A DNA stretch of 64,000 nucleotides from CAVUPF01 sp963803755 (GTDB lineage: Bacteria; Actinomycetota; Thermoleophilia; Solirubrobacterales; 70-9): positions 1-64,000 of the forward strand of contig CAWDNP010000003.1 in the NCBI GenBank assembly GCA_963803755.1, written 5' to 3'. The first letter of the stretch is position 1, and each line of letters opens with the position of its first letter. Positions 8,962 to 17,025 of this stretch are shown one piece after another. The translations under genes were made by a program, and so were the position numbers. A model generated the notes under the pieces. That model did no database searches. It worked only from the letters and a program-made list of their open reading frames with translations, and was not told the DNA's origin.

Positions 8962-9366
8962 ATGGAGCGCAAAGGCCTGCGCCCGCGCTTCGCGGCCTAC
9001 GTGATCGTTGCATTCTGGACCGCCGCGATCATCGTCTTTGGCGTGGTCGAGCGCCTCGTCGACCCCAGGACCTTCCACTCGATATGGCTCGGGATGTGGT
9101 GGGCGACCCAGACGGTCACGACGGTCGGCTACGGCGACATCGTCCCGCAGCAGACGATCGGAAAGATCATCGCCGTCTTTCTCATGTTGGGTGGCCTGTC
9201 CCTGCTGGCAGTGGTGACGGGGGCGATCACAAGCTCCTTCGTGACGCGCGCCGAGGCGGAGCGGCGGGCGGCAGGGGACGATCCGACGATGCGAGCGCTG
9301 CAAGAAATGGCCTCCCAGCTCGAGGCGATCGAAGGAGAGCTCGCCCGGCTCCAACCGCGCCGCTAA
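8962..9366 (+). CDS. Two-helix potassium channel (KcsA-like core)
   Basis: 134 residues: a first membrane helix (FAAYVIVAFWTAAIIVFGVV), a pore helix and selectivity filter (WATQTVTTVGYGDIVPQQ), a second helix (IIAVFLMLGGLSLLAVVTGAITSSF) and a C-terminal coiled-coil-like segment (ALQEMASQLEAIEGELARLQ) that probably helps tetramerise. This is the minimal K+ channel architecture. GGAGAGG at 8952-8958 supports ATG 8962; a longer upstream frame is the shadow of the aquaporin gene. It is probably co-transcribed with the aquaporin. Confidence 0.92.
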   Translation: MERKGLRPRFAAYVIVAFWTAAIIVFGVVERLVDPRTFHSIWLGMWWATQTVTTVGYGDIVPQQTIGKIIAVFLMLGGLSLLAVVTGAITSSFVTRAEAERRAAGDDPTMRALQEMASQLEAIEGELARLQPRR

Positions 9367-9399
9367 GGTTGCGCTTCAAACCCCACTAGGAGGGACCCG

Positions 9400-9870
9400 A
9401 TGAGGGCAGGGAAGCATATGTTCTTTGCGGTGGTCGTCGCTTTCGTTTTGATGACGGCAGGCACCGCGCTTGCCGCTCCCCAGACTGGCTCCTACACCGG
9501 GACCACCTCACAGACCGGGGGAAGCGTGAAATTCAAGGTCTCAAAGGGCGGTACTGCGGTCCAGGGATTTACGGCTGAGATGTCCACGACCTGCACGATG
9601 GGCACGGCTGTCCAGGAAATTCAACTTCATGTAAACCCCACACCGGACATGCAGATCCACAAGAGCGCGTTCGGCTTTCACAGCAACTTCGATATCGACA
9701 ACGGCTCTGTGGTCATCGCCAACGGCAAGGGGACCCTGAGCGGCAAGTTCACGTCAAAGAAGAAGGCGACGGGGAGCTTTGACTTCCCATGGACCTTCGA
9801 CAGTCGAGGGGGGTCCCTGAAGGGCTTCCACTGCGACGCTGGAAAGGTGACCTTCGAAGCTGCCCGCTGA
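9400..9870 (+). CDS. Secreted protein of unknown function
   Basis: 156 residues with a clear signal peptide: MRAGKHM, a hydrophobic core (FFAVVVAFVLMTAGT) and a likely cleavage after ALA at about residue 26. The mature part is small and rich in Gly, Ser, Thr and Lys, with beta-strand-like alternation and two Cys (TTCTMG and FHCDAG) that could form a disulfide. AGGAGGG at 9388-9394 is an excellent ribosome binding site. I do not recognise a family. It sits between a K+ channel gene and a polytopic membrane protein. Confidence 0.8.
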   Translation: MRAGKHMFFAVVVAFVLMTAGTALAAPQTGSYTGTTSQTGGSVKFKVSKGGTAVQGFTAEMSTTCTMGTAVQEIQLHVNPTPDMQIHKSAFGFHSNFDIDNGSVVIANGKGTLSGKFTSKKKATGSFDFPWTFDSRGGSLKGFHCDAGKVTFEAAR

Positions 9871-9891
9871 TCTCGATCGCAGCGGCGACTT

Positions 9892-10653
9892 ATGAGTCGG
9901 GACCTGGTGCTTTTCGTCGCGGTCTTCCTCGCCTGTGCGGTCGAGGGGGTGGAGGCGGTGACCATCGTGCTGGCGGCGGGGATCACCCGCGGTTGGCGTT
10001 CTGCCTGGGCCGGGGTGGCGGCTGCCCTGGTGGTGCTGGCGACGCTCGTCGCCTTGCTTGGCCCTGCCCTCACCACGCTCCCGGTCAACGTGCTGCGCTT
10101 GGTGGTCGGCGGCCTTCTGCTCGTCTTCGGGCTTCAGTGGCTTCGCAAGGCGATCCTGCGAGCCGGCGGCTTCAAGGCCCTTCATGACGAGGAGGCGATC
10201 TTTGCCCGGGAGGTCGCCGAGCTGCTAGCCCAATCGAGCGGCGAGAGCCGAGGTGTCGATCCGTTCGGGTTTGCCGTTAGCTTCAAAGGCGTGCTGCTCG
10301 AGGGCCTCGAGGTGGCCTTCATCGTGATCACCTTCGGCAGCAACCAGCACAACGTCGGGCTCGCCGTGCTGGCCGCGGTCGCCGCGGTCGCGGTCGTCAT
10401 CGTTGCCGGCGCTGCCGCGCATGCTCCACTCAACCGCGTGCCCGAGAACACACTCAAGTACGTGGTCGGCGTGTTGCTGACGTCATTCGGGATCTTCTGG
10501 GGCACAGAGGGCGCCGGAGCTACCTGGCCGGCCGGGGACGCTGCCATCCCGGCGATCGTCGCCGTCATAGCAGCCGCCTCGCTCTGCCTGGTGGCGGTGC
10601 TCCGTCGTCGCCATGCCGGGCTCAGTGGGCGCACAGCTCTGGCAAACAGATGA
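9892..10653 (+). CDS. Polytopic membrane protein with duplicated EG(V/L)E motif
   Basis: 253 residues, about seven hydrophobic segments. Two related halves each begin with an acidic motif inside a helix: VEGVEAVTIVLAAG near residue 18 and LLEGLEVAFIVITFG near residue 135. Paired acidic motifs in opposed repeats recall the UPF0016/GDT1 and CaCA cation-exchanger folds, but the GDT1 consensus E-x-G-D-K/R-T/S is not met. A soluble loop around residues 85-120 is charged. ATG 9892 starts 22 bases after the preceding stop. The next small gene overlaps it by ATGA, so they are translationally coupled. Cation transport is an inference. Confidence 0.75.
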   Translation: MSRDLVLFVAVFLACAVEGVEAVTIVLAAGITRGWRSAWAGVAAALVVLATLVALLGPALTTLPVNVLRLVVGGLLLVFGLQWLRKAILRAGGFKALHDEEAIFAREVAELLAQSSGESRGVDPFGFAVSFKGVLLEGLEVAFIVITFGSNQHNVGLAVLAAVAAVAVVIVAGAAAHAPLNRVPENTLKYVVGVLLTSFGIFWGTEGAGATWPAGDAAIPAIVAVIAAASLCLVAVLRRRHAGLSGRTALANR

Positions 10654-10886
10654 GCCTGCTCCGAGGATTCCCGGGGTTCCTCTACGAGTTCATCATCGGT
10701 GATGACCCTCTCGTCGCTGGGGTGGCTGTCCTCGCCCTCGGCCTTACTGCTGCGATTGCCGGCAGCGGTGCAGAGGCTTGGTGGGTCACGCCCCTTGCCG
10801 TCCTGGCTGTGCTCATCTTCTCTGTGCTGCGTGCTTCCCGCCGGGCCCCACCCGAGGGCGAAGGGCCTGGACGGCAGGTGGGCTGA
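10650..10886 (+). CDS. Small membrane protein coupled to the preceding gene
   Basis: 78 residues starting MSLLRGFPGFLYEFIIGDD. Two hydrophobic helices (PLVAGVAVLALGLTAAIAG and WWVTPLAVLAVLIFSVLRA) are followed by a basic and Pro-rich tail. The start ATG overlaps the stop of the preceding polytopic protein (ATGA), a hallmark of translational coupling, so it is probably an accessory subunit. No family is recognised. Confidence 0.7.
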   Translation: MSLLRGFPGFLYEFIIGDDPLVAGVAVLALGLTAAIAGSGAEAWWVTPLAVLAVLIFSVLRASRRAPPEGEGPGRQVG

Positions 10887-10963
10887 AGTCGCGGCGGTTA
10901 CGCGCTCTCGGCGCCGGCGAGTTCGTCGCGCTTCCACACAACTGAGCCGTATACGGTGCGCTG

Positions 10964-12780
10964 GTGCCACACACGGTCCGCCGGCTGCTGCTTGGCCCTG
11001 CGCTGCCGACGACTGCGGAGTCTGATCAGCGCCTCTCCCGGCCACGGGCGATGGGCGCGTTCGGGCTTGACGCGCTCTCCTCGGTCGCCTACGGGCCCGA
11101 TGAGATCCTCTACGCGCTCCTTTTGGCTGGGAGCGCGGGGCTGGCGCTGGACCTGCCCGTGGCGCTGGCGATCGCCGCGCTGCTTGCGATTGTCGCCTTC
11201 TCCTATCGCCAGACCATCTACGCCTACCCGCAGGGTGGAGGCTCCTATACGGTTGCGCGGGAGAACCTCGGGATACGCCCGGGCCTGGTGGCGGCGGCGG
11301 CGCTCATGGTCGACTACCTCACCACGGTCGCGGTCTCGGTCACCGCCGGGGTGGCCGCGATAGTCGCCTTCGTCCCGGGGCTAAACGCGGACCGCGTCGT
11401 CCTCGACGTGGCGCTGGTCGTCGTGCTGATCGCGATCAACCTGCGCGGCGTGCGCGATTCCGGGGCGGCGTTCGTGCTGCCGACCTATGCGTTCATCGGC
11501 TCGCTTGGCGCGCTCCTGGTGGTGGGCGCGGTGCACCTGATCACGCAGGGTGCCCCTGCCCCCGCGCACCCAATCCCGCCAGCGAGCCAGAGCCTGTCGT
11601 TCTTCCTCGTGTTGCGCGCGTTCGCCGGAGGTTGCACGGCGATGACCGGGGTCGAGGCGATCGCCAACGGCGTCCCGGCGTTCAACAAACCTGCCTCCAA
11701 GAACGCCGCCGGCACCCTGGTAACGCTGGCCCTGATCCTCGGTGTCCTGTTCTTGGGGGTAGCCGGCCTGGGGCGGGAGATCGTCGCCGTTCCCTCCGAC
11801 CAGTCCAATGTGGTCTCCCAGATCGGCCGCGCCTTCCTCGGCAACTCCCCTCTCTACTACATGGTCCAGGTGTCGCTTGCGCTCGTCCTCATGCTCGCGG
11901 CCAACACCTCGTTCAACGGCTTCCCTCGGCTGGCCGCCGTGATGGCCGAGGACAGCTGGTTCCCGCGCCGGCTCTCCCACCGCGGCTTCCGCCTCGCCTA
12001 CTCGAACGGGATCATCGCGATCGGCTCGCTGGCGATCGTGCTCATCATCGCCTTTGGCGGTAGCACGCATGCCCTGATTCCGCTGTTCGCGGTCGGCGTG
12101 TTTTTGTGCTTCACGCTCTCCCAGGCCGGGATGGTCCGCCACTGGCAGCGAAAGCGCGGCGAGGGCTGGCGGCGAAAAGCCGCGATCAACGGCACTGGGG
12201 CCGTCGTCACCGGCCTCGTCACCTTGATCGTCGTTACCGCCAAGTTCACCGAGGGAGCCTGGATCGTGGTCCTGCTCATCCCGCTGTTGGTCGCGCTCTT
12301 CTACGGGGTGCATCGCCACTACGTCGCGGTTGGGGGCCGTTCGCGCTAGACCGCTTACCGGCGATGCGCCACGAGCGTACGGAGGCGATCGTCCCAGTGA
12401 GCAAACTAAACCGGGCCACCGCGGCAGCGCTCGACTACGCCTCCTCGATCAGCGATGACGTCCTTGCGGTCCACGTGGTCGCCGAGATCGGGGGCTCGCC
12501 CGAGGAGTTCGCCCGCCGCTGGAGGGAATGGAGCGACGAGCGCATCCCGCTTGAAATGGTCCCCTCCCCCTACCGCGAGGTCGTCGCGCCGCTGGTCGAG
12601 TTCGTCGAGGAGCGCGCCCGCCGCGAGGGCAAGCGGGTGACCGTGGTCGTGCCTACCCTGGTCACTCGCCACCCGTGGCAGGAGCCGCTACACAACCAGC
12701 TCGAGTACGCCCTGGCCCTGTCTCTGCTGGGCCGCCCGGATGTGGTCGTCACCTCGGTGTCCACGCGCGTGGACGGCTGA
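10964..12780 (+). CDS. APC-superfamily permease, KimA-like K+ importer type, one frameshift
   Basis: From GTG 10964 the frame encodes 461 residues with about 12 membrane segments: ALSSVAYGPDEILYALL, AYPQGGGSYTVARENLG, TGVEAIANGVPAFNKP and FNGFPRLAAVMAEDSWFPR. These are typical of the KimA/YdaO branch of APC transporters, which import K+ in Bacillus. The frame ends at 12349 just after HRHYVAVGG. The next frame, from a G5 run at 12332-12336, continues ALDRLPAMRHERTEAIVPVSKLN, then a universal-stress-like domain ending at 12780. Restoring one base gives 605 residues, matching the length and two-domain layout of KimA. The break is either an indel error or a genuine split of transporter and regulatory domain. 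No c-di-AMP riboswitch is evident upstream. Confidence 0.85.
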
Positions 12781-12797
12781 GTGCAGAGGCCACGCCG

Positions 12798-14441
12798 TCA
12801 GGCTCCGCCGAGCTGGGTCGCCTTGACGATCAGCAGGAGGACGGCCACGATCAGATAGCTGCGCATCAGGATCATCGCGGCTTTGCGCCCGCTCGACCAG
12901 CGGGGCCGCTCGAGCAGTGCCAGCGGAGGCATCGTCCAGTTGCGCCGCGCCTCCGGCGACAGCGCATAGGCGGGGGCGCCGCGCTCGCGCCGGCGCAGGA
13001 CGAGCGCCCCGATCGTCAGCAGGCCCGCCGCAAGGGCGATACCCAGATAGAGGGTCAGGGTGGCCGCATTGATCGCCGGGAACAGGGTAGTTGCGACCAG
13101 GATCATCGAGAGCATGACGAGGACTGCGACGATCACGCTGGCCAGCGCATTCACCCAGGGCCCGTTTACCCAGGGCCCCAGCACCTCGCGGTCGTTGCAG
13201 AGCAGGAGCAGGAAGACAGTGGCGCTGGGCAGCAGGACCCCGGCCAGCGCCTGCACCCCCTCGGTCATCACACCGAGGGGGGCGCCGGGGATCAGGACGA
13301 TCGCCGCGGCGAGGCCGATCAGGCCTGAGAAGATCGCGTAGAAGAGCTTGGCGTCGCGAAAGCCGCGATGCAGCGAGTGGCTGGCTCCGAAGACGTCGCC
13401 GAAGGCATAGGAGGTGGCGAGGGTCACCGCACCGGCGCCGATCAGCGAGGCGTTGAGCAGGACGATGGCGAAGATGGCGCCGGCGGTCGGGCTGACGTAT
13501 CGGCGAAGCTCGCTCGCCACCGTGCCGGCGTTGGTGTAGTCGCCATGCGCCGGGGTGCCGCCAAAGCCGAAGGCGGTCACCGCGATCAGAGCCGCGGCCC
13601 CGATCACGACGATGAAGGCGCCGAGCACCGTGTCGGCGCGCTCGTAGTTGATCCAGCGCGGCGTGATCCGCTTGTCGATCACGTTGGACTGTTGAAAGAA
13701 GAGCTGCCAGGGGGCGACGGTGGTGCCGACGATGGCGATGATCAGGAGGATCGAGGTCGAGTTGGCGCCTCCCTCGATCCCCGGGATGACGAAACTGTGG
13801 GCCATCGTGGCGAGGTTCGGGTGGGACATGATCGCCAGCGGGATCACCAGGAAGTTGGCGAAGACGAAGACGAACATGAAGCGCTCCCAGCGGCGAAAGC
13901 TGCCGGTCGCCGTCATCGCGATCAGCGCCACTGCGGCTGCCGGCACGGCGATGTACTTGCTGACGCCCAGGTAGCTAAGAGCGAGACTGATTCCGATGAA
14001 CTCGGTGACGATCGTGAGGAAGTTGAGGACGAAGAGGTCCCCGACCGAGAACCAGCCCCAAAAGCGCCCGAAGCGCTCGTTGATCAGGCGCGCATGCCCC
14101 ACCCCCGTCACCGCGCCGAGGCGGATCACCATCTCCTGGTTGACGATCAGCACCGGGATCAGGAGCAAGAGCACCCAGAGCAGGCTGGTGCCAAAGTTCT
14201 GACCCGCCTGGGCGTAGGTCGAGACACCGCCCGCGTCGTTGTCGCCGACCATGACGATTAGGCCGGGGCCAATGATCGCCAGCAGGGCCAGACCGCGGGC
14301 GCGCCAGCCGTAGCGTTGGCCCGAGTCGCGCACGCGGAGGGTCCCGAGCGCACCGTGGATATCGCCGATGTGGGCCTTATCGAGGGCCGCGGCGTGCTCA
14401 GCAGCGCGCGACGGGGTTGCCCTGGCCTCAGTCTCTTCCAA
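12798..14441 (-). CDS. NRAMP-family divalent metal transporter with altered metal-site motifs
   Basis: 547 residues, 11-12 membrane helices in the NRAMP/LeuT order. The first-helix DPGN motif of classical NRAMP is replaced by GDNDAGGVSTYAQAG, and the sixth-helix MPH motif by GTTVAPWQLFFQQS, so the soft-metal ligand Met is Ala and the His is Trp. Loss of the Met is known to shift NRAMP relatives away from Mn/Fe/Cd; NRAMP-related Mg2+ transporters lack it. Here I infer Mg2+ or another hard cation. A 50-residue cytosolic N-terminus precedes the first helix. A strong AAGGAGG lies just before the start, which is TTG (ATT-GGA-AGA context). Upstream on the same strand is a soluble MgtE-like sensor protein. 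Confidence 0.88.
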   Translation of the reverse strand: MEETEARATPSRAAEHAAALDKAHIGDIHGALGTLRVRDSGQRYGWRARGLALLAIIGPGLIVMVGDNDAGGVSTYAQAGQNFGTSLLWVLLLLIPVLIVNQEMVIRLGAVTGVGHARLINERFGRFWGWFSVGDLFVLNFLTIVTEFIGISLALSYLGVSKYIAVPAAAVALIAMTATGSFRRWERFMFVFVFANFLVIPLAIMSHPNLATMAHSFVIPGIEGGANSTSILLIIAIVGTTVAPWQLFFQQSNVIDKRITPRWINYERADTVLGAFIVVIGAAALIAVTAFGFGGTPAHGDYTNAGTVASELRRYVSPTAGAIFAIVLLNASLIGAGAVTLATSYAFGDVFGASHSLHRGFRDAKLFYAIFSGLIGLAAAIVLIPGAPLGVMTEGVQALAGVLLPSATVFLLLLCNDREVLGPWVNGPWVNALASVIVAVLVMLSMILVATTLFPAINAATLTLYLGIALAAGLLTIGALVLRRRERGAPAYALSPEARRNWTMPPLALLERPRWSSGRKAAMILMRSYLIVAVLLLIVKATQLGGA

Positions 14442-14750
14442 TTGTCATCAACCTCCTTTCCGACCGACGCTCATGGCCGGCCCCTTCCGGTCCCAAACCA
14501 AGAAGGGAGGGCGCGCAGATCTACCCGCGCGCACCTGAGGGTTGATGACTAACGCCTGGGCATCAAGGTGCAGGCGCGCGCGAGCGTGGTGGTACTTCGC
14601 GGTAGGTCTATGTCGATCACAAGCTCCAACGCCGTTCTCCTACACCTTTCGAGTCGCCGTTCTCGACGACGCGACGAGGCTAGCACGCGTCCATTCAACA
14701 GGCCGAACCGGGCGCTGCGAGCAGCGGGCAGCTAAAACTTGATTCGCCGC
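14442..14750. other. 309-base spacer upstream of the NRAMP-like gene
   Basis: This spacer separates two same-strand genes and is unusually long for this dense region. It holds an AAGGAGG for the transporter, a GCGCGC-based hairpin (about 14510-14537) and purine-rich stretches on the minus strand. I could not match it to the M-box, yybP-ykoY or ydaO riboswitch consensus. A 66-codon plus-strand frame is not convincing. It may carry a separate promoter or a leader RNA for the transporter. Confidence 0.4.
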
Positions 14751-15995
14751 TCAGCCTTGTGCGACGCGCGCCCGTCGGCGCCACTCTTCGGGTACGAGAA
14801 GCTCCAATACGTCGTCGACGGTCACAACCCCGACCGCGCGTGAGGCCTCGTCGAGCACCGGCAACATGGTCAGGTTGAAGTCCGCCATCAGGCGCGCCAC
14901 CTCGGGCAGCTCCTCGTCGGTCCGCACGCACGGCGCGTCGAGATCGGCCACGTCGCAGACTGCCCGGTCCTGGTCGGCGCGGAGCAACGCGACCACCAGC
15001 GCTGCGCCGACCAGATGGCCCTGCTCGTCGGTGAGGTAGACGGTCGTAGCCGCCTCGGGCGGCACATCGGCCCCCCTGACGAGCCCCAGCGCAGCGGCGA
15101 CGCTGATCGTTGCCTCCACCGCGACGAGGTCGGGGCTCATCAGCCCACCGGCGGTAGCCGGGTTGTAGCCGAGCAGGGCTCGGATCTTGCGCTGCTTGGC
15201 ATAGGGCAGCCGCTCGAGGATCGGCAGCCGCCGCTCCTGGTCGATGTCAGCGATCAGGTCCGCAGCGTCGTCGGGCGCCATGCGGGCGATCAGCTGCGCC
15301 GCCTGGGCATCGGAGCGCTCGCTTATGAACTCAAGGCGGTGCTCCTTGTCGAGCTCCTCGAAGACGTCGGCCTCGAGCTCCCGGTCGCTCCCCACCGCCT
15401 CGATGATCTCCTCGCCCTCCTCGTGGGAAGCCGCCTCGACCAGGTCTGCGATCTGGGCTGGATGCAGGCGGGCGAGGTGGCGACGGCCAAGCCTGAGGCG
15501 CGAGCTGGGAACGTGACCAACGAACGGCTCGAGCTCCGACCAGCTAAGGATCGGTGGCTCAGCTGGGCGTGCCCGCCCCCCGAACAGCCGCCGCCGGGCT
15601 CTGCGGGGCCTTGGGTCGATGCCGGCGACCCGCCAGCGACCCTCGATGCAGGAGAGCACGATCTCATGCGCGGTGACGAGGCGCGCCGCTTGCACATCGA
15701 TCAGCTTGCGCCCGAGCAGGTCTTCACGCAGCAGCACCTCGCCTTCGCGGCGCTCGAAGCTCGCCAGGCTGAGCTTCTCGCCTGAGAGGCGCACCTGCCC
15801 CGGCTCCAGGGACGCGACGCGCTCGCTCGGGACGAAGAATTCGCGACCCCCGATCCGTGCTCTCAGCCCGGTGACCGGCGGCAACCCGGGTTCACCGAGC
15901 CGGACGATGAGGTCCTCGACGCGGCCCAGCTTCTCCCCGGCCCGGTCGAGCATGGGGCTGCGAATCAGGGAGGACAGGTTGAGCAACTCTGTCAC
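14751..15995 (-). CDS. Soluble PRC-barrel/MgtE-N/CBS protein (magnesium sensor-like, no membrane domain)
   Basis: 414 residues. Residues 1-75 look like a PRC barrel (LDRAGEKLGRVEDLIVRLGE, GREFFVPSERV), and residues 80-130 like a second one. Residues 160-280 match the MgtE N-terminal superhelical domain: LARLHPAQIADLVEAA, MAPDDAADLIADI and PATAGGLMSPDLV. Two CBS motifs follow (LTDEQGHLVGAALVVALLR and LDEASRAVGVVTVDDVLEL). In MgtE channels these domains bind Mg2+ and gate a five-helix pore; the pore is absent here. The next gene downstream is an NRAMP-like transporter, so this may be its Mg2+-sensing regulatory subunit. That link is an inference from context. Confidence 0.85.
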   Translation of the reverse strand: MTELLNLSSLIRSPMLDRAGEKLGRVEDLIVRLGEPGLPPVTGLRARIGGREFFVPSERVASLEPGQVRLSGEKLSLASFERREGEVLLREDLLGRKLIDVQAARLVTAHEIVLSCIEGRWRVAGIDPRPRRARRRLFGGRARPAEPPILSWSELEPFVGHVPSSRLRLGRRHLARLHPAQIADLVEAASHEEGEEIIEAVGSDRELEADVFEELDKEHRLEFISERSDAQAAQLIARMAPDDAADLIADIDQERRLPILERLPYAKQRKIRALLGYNPATAGGLMSPDLVAVEATISVAAALGLVRGADVPPEAATTVYLTDEQGHLVGAALVVALLRADQDRAVCDVADLDAPCVRTDEELPEVARLMADFNLTMLPVLDEASRAVGVVTVDDVLELLVPEEWRRRARVAQG

Positions 15996-16064
15996 CGAGG
16001 AGAAGATACGCCCAACCTCAGGCGCTCGGCGCGGTGCGGTGGCGGCTCAGCCCGATCCCTCGCC

Positions 16065-16766
16065 TCAGGCGAGGATGTTCACCGCCCGTGCCGCGACCAG
16101 CAGCACCGTCAGGAGCGAGATCAGCGCTTGCACCAGCATCAGCATCTTCGCCATCACGCTCATCGGCATCGCATCGGTGGGGCTGAAGGCGCTGGCGTTG
16201 GTGAAGGCCAGGTACAGATAGTCGGGGAAGCGCGGCTTCCAGTCGGGGCCGAGGGGCTCGGGGTCGGCCATCTGCGGGAAGAGGAAGTCCCTGGGGCGAT
16301 GATCCTGTCGATCCTCCCGCTCCCTCGGCCCTCCCCCGTCCAACTCCCAGTACCAGAGCGCGAAGATGATGATGTTGGTGAGCCAGATCATCAACGCGCC
16401 GAAGAGCAGGTTGCGGCCGCTCGTCTTCGCTCCTTCGAGCAGGGCCTCCACGAGAAGCGCCAGCGACAGCGCGTTGGCGGCGCTGACCAGCGCCATCAGG
16501 CCGATCGCGAAGCGCCGCCGCCGGCGAAATTCGGCGCGGTCGTGGCGGGGGGTCGTGATCGCCAGGCCGACCAGCAGGATCGCCTCGAGGCCCGGTACCA
16601 GGAAACGAGGACCCGGAGTGACCTTGGCCGGCATCAAGAGCTGCAGGCCGATGGCAGCCAAGACCGCGAGCTGGGCGGGCCAGTAGGGCACGGCATGGCG
16701 CAGCCGCTCGACGTCGCGCTCGGCCGCCGGCTCCTCACGCTTTAGCCATCTCATCCGCTCAGGCAT
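16065..16766 (-). CDS. Polytopic membrane protein with degenerate channel-like pore motif
   Basis: 233 residues and about six hydrophobic segments. The C-terminal part, PDYLYLAFTNASAFSPTDAMP followed by a long helix (KMLMLVQALISLLTVLLVAARAVNIL), has the layout of a K+ channel pore helix, filter and inner helix, but the filter TVGYGD is replaced by TNASAFSPTD. It resembles conserved DUF1345-like membrane proteins of actinobacteria. It is the first gene of a minus-strand set with the soluble MgtE-like protein (70 bases downstream) and the NRAMP-like transporter. Function is unknown; an ion permease role is inferred from context. Confidence 0.75.
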   Translation of the reverse strand: MPERMRWLKREEPAAERDVERLRHAVPYWPAQLAVLAAIGLQLLMPAKVTPGPRFLVPGLEAILLVGLAITTPRHDRAEFRRRRRFAIGLMALVSAANALSLALLVEALLEGAKTSGRNLLFGALMIWLTNIIIFALWYWELDGGGPREREDRQDHRPRDFLFPQMADPEPLGPDWKPRFPDYLYLAFTNASAFSPTDAMPMSVMAKMLMLVQALISLLTVLLVAARAVNILA

Positions 16767-17025
16767 GCGTCGCTCACTGTACGCGAGGGCTCAGCTGGGC
16801 CTGCTCGTTTGGTTGGTCCATGTTTGGTTTGGCCCATGGATCGGCCTCAATCCCTGCGCGCATCGGTGTAATCGACGCCCCACGCGGACCCAAGCTCGCC
16901 AAGGGCGATACTCGAGGGTCTTCCATTACCCTGCGGTCGCGCCGTATGGACCTTCACGACTCAGCTAGAGCAGGCCCGGCATCGTCAAGACCAAACTCAT
17001 CTGCATAGGATCATTTGTCGCGCTC

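Noticed and set aside
10887..10963. Possible ydaO (c-di-AMP) riboswitch before the KimA-like gene
   Set aside because: The spacer is 77 bases, too short for the ydaO fold, and lacks its conserved elements.
14542..14742. 66-codon plus-strand frame in the NRAMP leader
   Set aside because: No ribosome binding site, no conserved pattern; region better read as a minus-strand leader.
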